Assembly: GCA_963556145.1 (NCBI GenBank)
Contig: OY744472.1
Location: forward strand, 992,001 to 1,056,000
Length of the DNA: 64,000 nucleotides
Origin: Hygrocybe punicea
Taxonomy: Eukaryota; Basidiomycota; Agaricomycetes; Agaricales; Hygrophoraceae
Direction: 5' to 3'
Below, piece by piece: positions 1 to 10,896 of this stretch. Made by a program: the position numbers and the translations under genes. Every line of letters begins with the position of its first letter. Positions within the stretch are counted from its first letter, which is position 1. A model generated the notes under the pieces. It ran no database searches and had not been told where the DNA came from. It worked only from the letters and a program-made list of their open reading frames with translations.

Positions 1-639
1 GTACCCTTAGGTATACCCCTTGAAGTAAAAAACTTGGACAACAACACCTTTTTGTGTTTTAAGCACTCAATCTAAAAGATTTCAGGGAGTTTATACAATG
101 AAAAACACTCACATAACATGTAAGTGTACAGTGGAAAAAAATTAGATTTTTTTAAGGCCACCATTAATGAGAACTCAATGATACCCCTGAAGAAAATGCA
201 TACAAACTGTCAGTTTTTGAGGTTATACCCCTGTCATGCACTAAGGGGAAACATGGCATGAAGTTATGACGCATCGATCCAAATGGTAAGATTTGGGGCA
301 GATGATGCATGGTGCACACTGATTTATCTTTAGGGGTGCTTCACCATCACCTGGTGGGAGAACAAACATCCAAATATTCTGTTCCATGTTTTGTTGGGTT
401 TGTGAGTGATGGCACTGAGCTTATCATCACATACCTTGAGCAAGCAATTGTGTAAGTCTATGTATGTCGCTATGACTACTTCAATCATAATTCAGGTCAT
501 TGTTAGGAAACATTTTTTGATTTCACCACAGAAACTACTCATTAGAAAGACTTTGAATCAAGATGGTCCTGACCCTGCTTGGCTGCAAATTCATGTTGGA
601 TCCATCAATTGTCATTAGTTTGTTATACTGACAGCTTTG

Positions 640-905
640 GTATGATTAGAGGTAATGCATTGGTGTTAGCGCATGGTAAACAGCTGGCCGTATTCAACTT
701 GCAGAGTGGCCTTAATGTGTACAACCTTTCAGATTTCACCTGGATGCATGCTGCATGGTATGACACTAACACGCAACGGTGCAAGTCAAGGCCTTGCACA
801 GTTTAAATCAGGGACACACTTAATTTTGCCAATGGGGGATGGGAGAATCCTTGTTCTGGATGCACACAATGCTACCATCATTGCCACTCTTCAGAATCCC
901 TGTGT
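640..905 (+). pseudogene. WD40-repeat-like relic (degenerate)
   Basis: Two short stretches in different frames read like beta-propeller blades. Around 651-760 the peptide contains LVLAHGKQLAVFNLQSG followed by NVYNLSD. Around 800-900 the next frame reads LILPMGDGRILVLDAHN then ATIIATLQ. The pattern of hydrophobic strand, turn, GRILVLD and a new strand resembles WD40 repeats, but no complete WD motif is present and the frames are not joined by a convincing intron. This is inferred to be the remains of a propeller protein. It could also be an unrelated coding relic. There is no clear start, and nothing recognisable lies upstream (1-639) or downstream to 1482. Confidence 0.28.
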
Positions 906-1482
906 GAATTTCCTCATCTCTTTTTTCTCAACACTTACATTCCATCCCACAGCATCAAATAGCTCATTTGGAGCTGTTGATGTAAGTTGGTTAGGGATTT
1001 TGCTTGGATTGTTGTTGAGCTTACCTTCTGCTTTGCTGCAGGTGGGGAGTAGTCCCAATTGAAAGGCTGACTACATTGTTGGAGCCATTGGAAAAGAGTC
1101 AATTGTTGTCTGGTGCAATTATGCACATATTGCACCTTGATACATCATGACAATAGTCACATCTTTCTTCCTGTCATAGGTTCATTGCCTTGATAATACC
1201 AAGAATTCTACTCACTCTACTTCTTTCTGGTCTCAATTTCTTGTCTATCAAATATTCATTGGCATCCTCATCTACTTGTTCTGTTCTTCCATCCAACCAT
1301 TCATTTTGGACCTTGCAACATCACAAAATAATTGTCACTGGTTGTCATTTGATGCTATTACCCATCATGTGGCAGAAGTAGATGAGACTGAGCTGGATGA
1401 CAGAGACAACTATTATGATAACTTACGAATGAATATCATGTATAGAATTATTATTGCAATTATGGTACAAGCAAATCTTTCT

Positions 1483-2257
1483 CTAATCTAGACAATAGCC
1501 TTTGTTTGTGAGAGGTGCAATGAAAACCGTTCTGGTGCTGGCTAGGGTGTATCTGTCATATGCCAAAGGAGTTGGGAGCCCTTGGGGACTGCCATGATGC
1601 TGTAGGTAAGCAAGAACAGGATTTCCCTTGCAATCATCCTGTGGAAATCCATGGACCTGATCTTGATGAGGCGTTTCAGCTGATCGTGAACACCCAATAC
1701 TGAAATTGCAGTAAGAAACCTTGTCCTTGAAAATAAGAGGGGTTCTTGTAAGGAGTGGCTTCATGCCGTCAACCCACTCAAGCCATTCCTTGGATTCCCC
1801 AACAGTCACTTCATCCGCAAAAGACATGGCCCTTGACCTTGACGATCTTGCCTTCATTTGTGTTTGTGACCAAGACAATGTGTACCTCGGCTTCGTAAGC
1901 ATCCCAAACTTGGAGAGGTTTCATGCCTCCGACCATGCAGAATCCATTAGACAGATGGGCAAGCTTGAGGAGGTCCCTGTAATCAGTGAAGAAAAGATTG
2001 ACTTCATAATGGCCTAGAATCCAGTTTCGATGAGCAACCACCCACAACGAATGAAATCTCCCTACCTGCCAACCAGTTCCAATAGAAAAGTCCATTGGTC
2101 CCTTAACCTCCATATTGCTCACATATGACTTCCTTAATCCGTAAGTTGCAGCCCTCTGCGATCTCACAGATCGTAGCCAAATCCACAGAAGTTTTATATG
2201 CAGATTGCAAGTAAAGGGGTATTGACCATCACAGTGATCTTTCATATATGATAACAT
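1483..2257 (-). pseudogene. Conserved-looking unknown protein, frameshifted relic
   Basis: Minus-strand reading gives coherent protein sequence in two frames that overlap around 1811-1830. The upstream part includes GYEVNLF-like and LLKLAHLSNGFCMVGGMKPL, then VWDAYEAEVHIVLVTNTNEG. The downstream frame continues with MSFADEVTVGESKEWLEWV, LLTRTPLIFKDKVSYCNFSI, HGFPQDDCKGNP, YLQHHGSPQG and YDRYTLASTRTVFIAPL. The peptides follow one another logically, so a single frameshift near 1826 in one original frame is the simplest reading. I do not recognise the family, although the sequence composition looks like a genuine globular protein. No start is defined. Part of the protein may continue upstream, where only fragments remain. 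Confidence 0.35.
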
Positions 2258-2867
2258 CTATCAACTTCGAGGCAAATTTTGGCCATCTTGAAGGCAGGTT
2301 TGTGCTTGCTGTGTGAACGATCAACACCATAAGGTGTTGCAGATCATGGCGACAAATCGAAGGGAGCGATGACAGGCTCCTGCAGGGGTAAGGCGCAGGC
2401 AGCTGCTGAATTGTGTTATCAATGTATGAACATCCATGGGAAAGGTAAAGAAGGATCATTGAGTGGAAGCTTTGCAACAGCAATGGTTTGCTACCACTCC
2501 CCTTGACACCCACGAAACATTCTTCCACAACATATGCAAGTCTTCATTGGATATAAACAGTGATCCTGTTGGTGATGTGGAAGACTGGTCACTATGAGAA
2601 GCAGTAGTTGACCTGGATACAGAAACCACAGAGAAGGGCAAATTGGGGTGAGGCAAGGCAGAGATGACTTCATAATCTGTGTCTGGCTGGATTTAACAGG
2701 GACAACTGGAGACAGCAAATGGGTTTATAGAGAATTGTGACAGAAGACAATAGCCCAGTATCTGTCAAGTGTTTTAGCACAATCAAATGAAAAGTCTGAA
2801 TTGATTAACAAATGTTGGGCAGCTGGACTTTCAACCCACACCACTTAACTAGCATGTGACATGGTTT
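2258..2867. other. No recognisable gene; short minus-strand coding-like fragments
   Basis: Short minus-strand open stretches (for example 2229-2528) exist, but they show no motif and no consistent exon structure. This is probably further decay of the coding relic on its left. Confidence 0.3.
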
Positions 2868-3165
2868 ATGGCATTAAAACTCATGCCCACCACTGTACAC
2901 TGCTCACCATCCACCACCCACTGCCCACTGCCAATTATTGTCAGCCACCCACCATTGGCTTGCCAACCATGTTAGCCGCCCACCACCAACTGCTCACTAT
3001 CAGCCACCATGTGCTCACTGCACCACCACCCACCACTCACTATCAGCCACCATCTGCTCACTATCCACTGCCCATACCACCCACTGTTGCTCACCCACTG
3101 CTGTCCACTGCTCACTGTCAGCTGCCATCCACTGCCACATGACCCACCACTGCCCACCATTTATG
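2868..3165. repeat. CCACTG/CCACCA-rich degenerate minisatellite
   Basis: About 300 bases are made of imperfect CCACTGCTCAC, CCACCAC and CAGCCACCA-type words, read as His/Pro/Thr-rich or Trp-rich peptides in every frame. Purine/pyrimidine asymmetry and irregular unit length point to slippage-derived low-complexity DNA, not coding sequence. Confidence 0.7.
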
Positions 3166-3207
3166 GTGTGTTTTTTTCAACTTTTTTGGATTGACTTGTA
3201 TGGTTAA

Positions 3208-4480
3208 TCACTCCTGATGGCTGGCTTGAGATGGAGATATAGCTATGGAGGGGCTGAATGCAGTATTATTGTGTAACCTCATGTAAATAATGCAACATGC
3301 TACTGAATACAATAGGACTGAATTCTCTGTGTCTTCAATTGAGTTGGCAGGTCCTGGATGCCCATCACTTTGCAGCTTGCAGCTTCTGGCACAGATGGAA
3401 GTTGTATGGCTGGAGACACCAACATTCTGTGTTGAGGATGGGCTTCCAGAGGTAAAGCTGATGGATTTGAGGTAGGTGGCCACATGGACAGTCACATTCT
3501 CAGTCTTGGGCTAAGATGGGGGGTGACAATATCATGTGCAGTTGGATCCATTGATATATGTAGGAAGTTGTGAATATGATCAGCAAACTGGTCCTCAGCC
3601 AATATCAGTTCTTGATATGCAGTAACTGTGCTGCATTGTTGCCATGCAGATTCAAATTGTTTGATTGCACTAATGCAAGCCCACATAAGTCAAGAAGGTC
3701 ATTCAATTGTGGTAAAAGCATTTGGGCTGACAAGGTATGAATAAAAATGGTAATGCTGTGTCGCCAGTGAGGTTCTGAATGATAGCGCTCTCATCTACAG
3801 CATTGTCCCAGGTGAAGAATGAATTGTCAGAACCAACCAACAACCTTGATACTTTAGACTCGACATCTACATGGAGGAGAATATCACACACATTGACAGT
3901 AGGATCATCCTTTCACTTACTCTCTGAATCCTCTGAATCAGCAGCTCATCTTCACCATCATCATCCAGCTCCTGCAGCCATGCTTCCTCCAATTGCTCTG
4001 AGAGCTCATTTACAATGATGTCCTGATCAGCGACTATTTGCAGAGTTTGGAGTGGTCAAATAAGGCAATCCTGGTCCAGAACTGGCATCTTTGAGGGCGT
4101 GTGTTGCATCTCTTCAAAGTAATCAGTTTGATGGCAATGCTCAGTATACTTGGCAAAGAAGTTGGGGATGACACGAGTAATGATAGTCAGACACCAGGCA
4201 TCCACATGAGGTAATCGGCCTGAATGCATGTATGCAGAATAATACTTTTTCTTAATCCATCTATTAAACAATTCAAGGTGGTTGGTGGTGCATGCAACCT
4301 TGTCAACAGAGACACCAAGATGGCATGCAGCCTCAATTGCACCAGCTTTTGACCAACTTAACCAGAAAGCAGGGAGAGTGAGATATGTTTGAAGGTATGC
4401 AAGAAATGCCAGGCTGCCCTTGGACTGTTTCTTAATGAGCATATTTTTTTTTGCAGTGCCAAGTCTACAAAAATATGTGA
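3208..4480 (-). pseudogene. MULE-like transposase C-terminal relic
   Basis: Minus-strand peptides at 4056-4442 read LAFLAYLQTYLTLPAFWLSW, then GVSVDKVACTTNHLE, FNRWIKKKYYSAYMHSGRLP and a following ITRVIPNFFAKY. The TTNHLE-x-FN...KKKY...HSG block resembles the C-terminal part of MULE-type transposases that are abundant in basidiomycetes (remembered family pattern, not aligned). Further minus-strand fragments (3703-3891, 3492-3686) probably continue the same protein with frameshifts. The N-terminal zinc-finger and catalytic DDE regions are not visible. It ends a few hundred bases left of the hAT element that starts at 4917. Confidence 0.45.
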
Positions 4481-5128
4481 CCTCTTCATTGTATACATTG
4501 ACTGCCTCAGAGTCTCCTTCAACAGATGCATCAGCAGCTTCCCAAGCCAGTTTTGGATGAGTTGGTGTTCAGGACACTTTGAGGAACCAGTTCAGTCCAT
4601 TTCACCAAGCCTGTTATGTATGAAAAGCACAGAGGATAAGATGAATAGTCATTGGAGTGGTCCTGAGGGACCTCTTGGGGGCTCACGCAGGACTCTAAGG
4701 GAAAGGTCAATGTGGATGGATGGGATGGATGAACTGACTACTACATCAGGAACTGCCTACTGACTAAGGGTCTGGTCACGTGATGTCCCAGGCACAACTA
4801 CTACATCATCCAGTTTTCCTGTAGTGCTTTCTGTTTGCAGGTGTCGTTATCAGTGTTTTCAACATAGATGATGACACTGGCAAGCCAGAGGAGTGATGCA
4901 CCCACCTCCAGCCCAGTAGTGTTGCCGAAGTTCAGTTTGGTCCGGTTCTGAGCCTTTTTGGCGGAACCGTGAACTGAACTTCAGGTCCGGTTTGGTGCAT
5001 GGCCAAACCTGGACCCAGATGGCATTGAACCATCTCTCAGAGGTTGGCTCACCCTGTGAGCTCCATTCTCCTCACAAATGGCAGGCACATATCAATTGAT
5101 ACAGCACTACACTTCGCGAGGAAGTTGG

Positions 5129-5490
5129 GCTGTGGGGGAGCCATCCGGCACTGCTGCTGCTGCTGCCACTGCCACTGCTGCTGTTGCTGCCACTGCCGGC
5201 GCTGCTGCTGCTGCTGTGGCCATTGCTGCTGCCACTGCTGCTGCTGTTGTGGCCGTTGCCATTGCTGCTGCTGCCACCACCATTGCTGCTGTCACTGTTG
5301 CTGTTGCCATTGCTGCTGCCGCTGTTGCTGCTGCTGCCGGCATTGCTGCTGCTGCTGCTGGCTGTCGTGGTTGTCATTGCCATTGTTGTTGCTGCCGCTG
5401 GTGGTGGTGTGGTGTTGCAGCTGTCCCACATTGGATGGCTTGATGCAGCAGCTGCTGCTGCTGCTGTTGCCGGTGTTGCTGCTGCCGGCG
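5129..5490. repeat. CTG/GCT trinucleotide-rich tract, left side of hAT
   Basis: Imperfect GCTGCTGCC/ATTGCTGCT repeats run for about 360 bases and give poly-Ala, poly-Leu, poly-Cys or poly-Ser in the different frames. A matching but shorter tract lies at 8808-8975, which suggests that one trinucleotide tract of the outer hAT was split by the inner element. All open frames here are artefacts of the repeat. Confidence 0.85.
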
Positions 5491-5493
5491 TTA

Positions 5494-8400
5494 TAACACG
5501 GGTAACCCCCAGGTCACTTTTTAGAACACCAGACCCAAACCCTTTGAAACTGCACCCGGAACGGGTCTCAACCCAAACCTTACCCATTTAGCATGGGTTC
5601 TCAAGGTAACCGGTTCCAATTCGGTAACCGCATCAAACTCAGTAACCGCAGACATTACCATGGGTTTTCATTGCAAGATGGGGGGTGGGACAATATATCT
5701 ATGCTATGGGGGGTTCTTCAATCTCTTCAACATCAGACTCAGCCCATTTCCTCTTCTTCTCCCTGACTGCTAGTAGATCCGCCATCTCCACAAGGCCTTT
5801 GTGGCACCAGTCGTCGAGGCAGAGGTTAGCACGAATGGATGCAGGGGTGAGTCGGTTTCGCGTGAAATTGAGAAGACCACGACCCTGTGAAAAAACTCGC
5901 TCAACCGCCATTGATGTGGCAGGGGCACTGAGATAGTCGAGAGCCATCCTAGATAAGTTATGGTAAATGAAACGATTGTCATTCTCAACCGGATGATGCA
6001 AGTATTCCTCGTACTCATCCTGAGCCCTTGTGACATTCTTAACAGAGATATTGCTGAAATCGTTATCACTGCCAGAGCCCTGACATCATCACACATTAGC
6101 CTTGACTGATAAAATGGTGACAAACATACATCACCGGTCTCGGATGCCGAGTTGGGATCACCAACGTTCTTCAAATAATTGCGGTTGAACTCATCTTGAA
6201 CTAAGTTTTTGGCAGTCTCAATCCACTCCTCCTCCCACTCTTGCTGATGGAAATACTCGAGCTTTAGACCAGGATGAAGCACTGAGAAGGAAATTGTAGT
6301 TAGCAGTAAAGAAACAGGCCAAACACTCACCAATAGAGATCCTGTAGACACTGAAAAGATCTGTGAGAGAGTAGTACTGATTGATCTTCTTGCAAGCCAA
6401 CTTCATGGCAGCGAGGATTGCTGGATGGTATGTTTTCCCCATGTGTGCATTGAGATTACTTTCGAGCTTGTCTATGGCCGGAATCACAGCAGCAACACTA
6501 GCTACATCACTTGAGAAGAATATTGTCACCTTTTTGTAAAGCTGTATACCATTAGAGTACATCGCCACATAGATAAGATAAATGCCTCACCTCAAGGACA
6601 GCCACAAGATCCTGAATGATTGCCCAATCATCATCCACAAGCTCATATTTGTGCAGCTTAAGCGCCTTGTCAGCAGTGATAGTGTCAATGGCAATGCGAT
6701 ACCTCATGGCAAAGCACATCATATCATATGTCGAGTTCCAGGCATGTGATGACATCACATGGAATGAGATTGGGTTTGAGCCCTTTGGCGGTGCAGATGG
6801 ATCACCAGGCCGGAAGAGAGATGGTAGTTGGATGAATGATAGCGAAGGACAGGTTCTGGATCTGCTGGGCATTAGTGATGTCCTTGTTGGACATGCAGGT
6901 AACATACCTTGGTAACGGTTTCACGGACTGCCGCCGTGTCCTCCAACAGCTGTTCATGCTCACGCTCAGTCAATTCCTCCAACTCATCCACCCCATCATC
7001 ATTATCGTCTTCATGGATTTCATCAGATTCTCCTTCCTCATCCTCATTCACAGCTGCATAGGCATCAAGAACATCAACATCAACATCCTCCTCATCAGAA
7101 GCCAGGGGCGATGCAGCACCCAGGCCCGTGTTGAAAGGTTTGATGAGTGTTTTGGCCAAAATCTGCACTGTATGGTTAAAACAGCGAACTCGATTGTACT
7201 CCTCGAAAGAGTTGGGTTTGGCAGTAAGACAGGTGGTCTGCTTGTCATTGCACAAGGCATTGTCGCCATTGAATGTTAGGATCTAGCAATGATAAATCAG
7301 TGGGTTAGCAGAAAGTTCATATATTGCTCATACTTTGTTCTCCAACCCAAACGAACCAACATATTGTGGAATTCCCATGCCAATGTCACTCCAGTGTGAG
7401 ACTCAGGCACCTCGATGGTGTCCAACAGAAATCCAAGCATGTGGCCTTGATGCTCAAGGTGGACGGTCCACGCAATGAAAGTACAGTGATTCAGTGACAT
7501 CCAGACATTGGTGGCAAAATGCAAGCATCCAGGGTGGTCCTGTTGGAGAAATTTGTGAGCTGCGATATGTCTGAATGGATGTTTTACCTGTAGTAATTTG
7601 GCAATGCGATCTTTGCACCTCTCGAAAGCAGCCTTGACATCGCCTGCGACAGTGATCAGTGAGGGAAGCTCGAGCTTGGGTCGACCTGCCATAAGGAGTT
7701 CCTGGAGTTCAGGGTTGTTCACAATGTTTGCAAGATGCCTGCTCTCCGTGACCCACTTGATGAGATGAGCACTAAAGAGGAAATTGTTAGATACCCATAT
7801 GCCACAAATATAATGTACCATGCTTTGGCATTCATGTGAGAGCGATGAGAGATGTTCACAGGCTTCTGGCCTTGTGTGGCAAATGAGGCAAAGATGGAAC
7901 CGTTCGAGGAAGTTTCCTTTGCACCTAGAGTGGAAACATTCTGGACAGCCTCTAGAGCACCTTTTGGCGTGATGTCTGAGGTTTCCAGTGGAGGACTTGT
8001 CCTTCTTGTCCTGATAATGCTGTATGCCTCCACCTTTACAGACCCGGGCTGTGCAGCGGAACTGATGGTAGAGATGTTTCTGGTCGTCATATTTGATGGT
8101 GACATCGGTTTTGAAGAATTGATAGATTGGCGAGTGCCATGTTAGTTTTGCTTTAGCTGAATCTGAAGCTCATAAGACTCTAATCAGCAGAAGGTGAGCA
8201 CTTACTGAGTTCTTCTTCCAGGCTATCAGGCTTCTCACTGTCAGACTTCTCCGTATCAGAATTGACCTCGATCAGATCATCGGGAGGCTGGGATGTGGTA
8301 GACAAGATCAAGTGAGTTGAGGGAGTCTTGTGAAGCGAAGTAGTAGTAACACTCTTTTGAGTGTGTTTAGCAGACGTGGATTCGGAAGGGGTCTTTTTGG

Positions 8401-8803
8401 TGGTGGGCATGGTGGGTAAGAGATATGGTTATAGAGAAAAAGGAGGAGACTTTATATGCACAGAGATTGGACTGATCTGCAGATCAAAAAATATTCTGCC
8501 GGATGGATCCATGAGTGTGTTGCAACGACTAACAACATCGAAGCAAATACTGAATGGCATTTGCAGACAGGATTTCGAGAAGTGGGAGGGCAGCATGGTC
8601 GACGATGCTGAATGAATTGGACCCATCAACGGAGAGCAATGAAACACAGGGACCTGTCGAAGTCAGGCGTGGGAACCCATGAAACCCGGAGAACTGCGAT
8701 TTTGGGTACGGTATTGCCTGGGGTGCCGAATCGGCAACCCATACCCGGAACCGCAGCACCCGTTATAGGGAACCCTTGGGTAAACCGGAACCCATGTTAT
8801 ACC
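5494..8803. mobile_element. Inner hAT element inserted in the CTG tract of the outer one (inferred)
   Basis: Just inside the left CTG tract the sequence TATAACACGGGTAAC appears (about 5489-5505). Just inside the right tract, reverse complemented, it is TATAACATGGGTTCC. CCGGCGTT and CCGGTGTT flank the two ends, a 7/8 octamer match. The segment between contains the whole hAT transposase gene and GGGTAACC/GGAACCC subterminal words unlike the GGTTCAG words of the outer element. This supports an autonomous-type hAT nested in a non-autonomous one. The left terminus lacks a few bases seen at the right terminus (CTAGGG), so the exact border is uncertain. Confidence 0.5.
5699..8410 (-). pseudogene. 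hAT-family transposase, multi-exon, probably frameshifted
   Basis: Cut-and-paste DNA transposase of the hAT superfamily. It starts at 8410 with a Ser/Thr-rich acidic N-terminus. A GTAAGT..CAG intron (8163-8205) leads into a BED-type zinc finger (FRCTARVCKGGG, then NLRHHAKRC). Next come ATNVWMSLNHCTFIAWTVHL and FLLDTIEVPESHTG (7300-7600, RNase H-like core), FNGDNA and RVRCFNHTVQILAKTLI (7130-7270), an acidic stretch, and finally the C-terminal dimerisation domain with LSRMALDYLSAPATSMAVER and FSQGRGLLNFTRNRL at 5740-5930. All hAT landmarks are present in order. Between the zinc finger and the following exon (near 7960) the frame changes without an obvious intron, so the copy is probably inactive, unless an intron was missed. 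It lies inside the inner hAT element. Confidence 0.75.
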
Positions 8804-8807
8804 CTAG

Positions 8808-8975
8808 CCGGTGTTGCTGCTGCTGCTGCTGCTGCTGTTGCTGTTGCCGCTGCCACTGTCACTGCTGCTGCTGCCATTGCTGCCGGCACTGCTGCCGGCT
8901 GTTGCCGTCATCATTGCCTGGTTGCTGTTGCCATTGCCATTGCAGTTGCTGCCGCTAGTGGTGGTGGTGGTGTTG
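8808..8975. repeat. CTG/GCT trinucleotide-rich tract, right side of hAT
   Basis: Short pure GCT run followed by imperfect GCTGCCACTG-type repeats. It is the counterpart of the left tract at 5129-5490 and probably continuous with it before the inner element inserted. Confidence 0.8.
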
Positions 8976-9440
8976 CGGCTGTCCCATGTCTGTTGGCATG
9001 GTGTTGGGGTTGGGGTTGTGGTGTGCTTGCGATGTGGTTGCAGTCAAGTTTCCTGTCACAGATAATATTAGTAAAGCTAAGAGAAATTACGAGACTTACC
9101 GGTGTTCATGAACGTGACATTGAGTTGTGTTTATTGGCCTTGCATTGCGGTGTTGGTGAAGAAAACCTACGTGTAATGGTCACATGATACTGTTTACCAC
9201 AAAAAAGTAAGTAAAGAAATACGAAAAACAAATGAAATAAATACCTTAAAAATATCCGCGTTTGTGGTTTGGATGCGGTTTGGAGCTGTTCAGGAAATCC
9301 AGCAGGCCTTGAAACCTGGAACTGAACCTGCAGTCCGGTTCAGCACTTGGCTGAACTTAGACTGAACCTAGGGTTCGGTTCGGGGTTTGAACCAGGTTCA
9401 GCTAGGTTCAGAACCGAACTACGGCAACACTACAGCCAAG

Positions 9441-10144
9441 GTATGTTCCCCTCTGCCTCAGGCTGCCAGCTGACTATGCAGATATGCCTTCACGACACCA
9501 ACAGCAAAGGCATTGGTAAGACTGCACCAATTCCAACATGCCAATGCTAGGTACAGCCCATAGACCCAAAGAGGTGGACACAACCACACACCACAATGAT
9601 GACGACGTTTCAGGTGCTGGCGGCCAGTGCCCACACCCAATGGCATGAACGGATGGCAAATGGAGGCAGGGAGGTTGCAATGGTAAGTCCTCTTTTCTGG
9701 TTAATTCATGTACTACTGATTCTGACTTTTTACTAGCAGAGAGTTAGCAACGCCAACCACCCACCACCACCACAGCACCAGCCACAATGCCAATGCCAAT
9801 GAAAATGGAAACGGCAATGGACATGTCGACTATGGCATAAAACCCAATGGCTATGGCAGCAGCAACTGTGGCAGCAAATGGCAGCGGCCATGGCAGCAAC
9901 CACTCACTCAAGTGCCAGTGGCAAGCACCCACGCCCAATGGCGTGAATGGACAGTGAACAGTGGCAAACAGGGGGAGGTGGGTTGCAACAGCAGGACTCT
10001 GTGGGGAAAAGCAGGGGCGGGGCACTCTGTCCTACCCTCTATTTATTAATAATTTTTCTTTAACAATATATTAATACTACCTAAATACAATGGTTGTTTT
10101 ACTACCTGTGATATGACTGAGTGTAAGCCAAAAAAACAAAAAAT
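9441..10144. repeat. CAATGGCA/GGCAGCAA low-complexity DNA, no gene
   Basis: Imperfect GCCAATGG, GGCAACGGC and GGCAGCAAC words dominate 9600-10,020, followed by AT-rich sequence. Open frames are short and biased. Nothing suggests a gene. Confidence 0.5.
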
Positions 10145-10310
10145 GCCATACTTAAGGTTCAGTTCTTGGTTCTAGGAAGCCTGAACCAGAATCGCTGAAC
10201 CGATGGTTTGGTCCAAGGTTCTGCACTTAAGTAGAACCAGACCTAAGGTTCAGTCTGGGGTTCACCAAATTTGGCTGAGAACTGGACTCAACCGGACCTG
10301 TCCATCACTA
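10145..10310. mobile_element. Orphan hAT-like terminus with GGTTC subterminal words
   Basis: The stretch is rich in GGTTCAG, GAACC and CTGAACC words like the subterminal parts of the hAT elements at 4917 and 36,893. It ends with ACCGGACCTGTCCATCACTA, whose reverse complement starts TAGTGATGG, a plausible hAT right end. No matching left end or target duplication was found, so this is probably a truncated copy. Confidence 0.35.
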
Positions 10311-10339
10311 CAAAGAACATGTCTATTAACATCATTGAG

Positions 10340-10640
10340 TGGCAAAGCTGTGGACAATGTCATATCCACCTTACTGTTCATAATCCACCAACAGGTAATG
10401 AAAGAGAGGCAGAGGAGATGAGGCTGCAGACAGAGAACATGGTTAGTTGTCTAATTTGACAGGAAAAAAGAGACTGACAGACACAGGGAAAGCGGATGGA
10501 GGGTGTCATAGCCACCTTACTATTCATCATCTGCCAACAGGTGACAAGACAGTGCAGGAGGAGATAGGCAGGCTGCTGACAGAGCAGGAGGAGAACATGG
10601 CTAGTTGCATAACTTCACACTAAAAAGGGGCCTGACAGAC
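10340..10640. repeat. Diverged direct duplication of about 147 bp
   Basis: CCACCTTACTGTTCATAATC...CCAACAGGTAATG near 10,365 recurs as CCACCTTACTATTCATCATC...CCAACAGGTGACA near 10,513, followed in both copies by GCAGAGGAG/GCAGGAGGA words and ACATGG-TAGTTG. The two copies are tandem and clearly diverged. No function is visible. Confidence 0.5.
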
Positions 10641-10896
10641 ATGGCAGGTGAGAATACAAATGATACTGTATATTTGGCATTATGTGATAAGGAGAGTGTG
10701 AAGATAGTGAGTCGAAAACCAAGGGAGATCATGAGAAGAGGAACAGAAGGAGAGTGATGGAGAATGCAGGCATCCAGTATGTTGTGATAAGGCAAAAGGG
10801 CTTCACATTTGTTTGGGCGCATTGTCTGTCCAAATAGTGTACAAACATCGTTGTTTGGTGCACATCAGCACGTGAGGGCGACGGACACGGATGATT

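Larger units (their letters stand above)
4909..9440. mobile_element. hAT element, outer copy, with TIRs and 8-bp target duplication
   Basis: The left end at 4917 reads TAGTGTTGCCGAAGTTCAG. The right end at 9432, reverse complemented, reads TAGTGTTGCCGTAGTTCGG. Flanking octamers are CAGCCCAG (4909-4916) and CAGCCAAG (9433-9440), a 7/8 match, as expected for hAT insertion. The subterminal regions are packed with GGTTC/GAACC words on both sides and then with CTG-type trinucleotide tracts (5129-5490 and 8808-8975). Without the 3.3 kb interior insert, the outer element would be about 1.2 kb and non-autonomous. It belongs to the same terminal-sequence family as the element at 36,893-38,455. Confidence 0.8.

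Noticed and set aside
5044..5591. Several long ORFs on both strands encoding poly-Ala, poly-Leu, poly-Cys or poly-Ser
   Set aside because: All are translations of the CTG trinucleotide tract of the hAT element.
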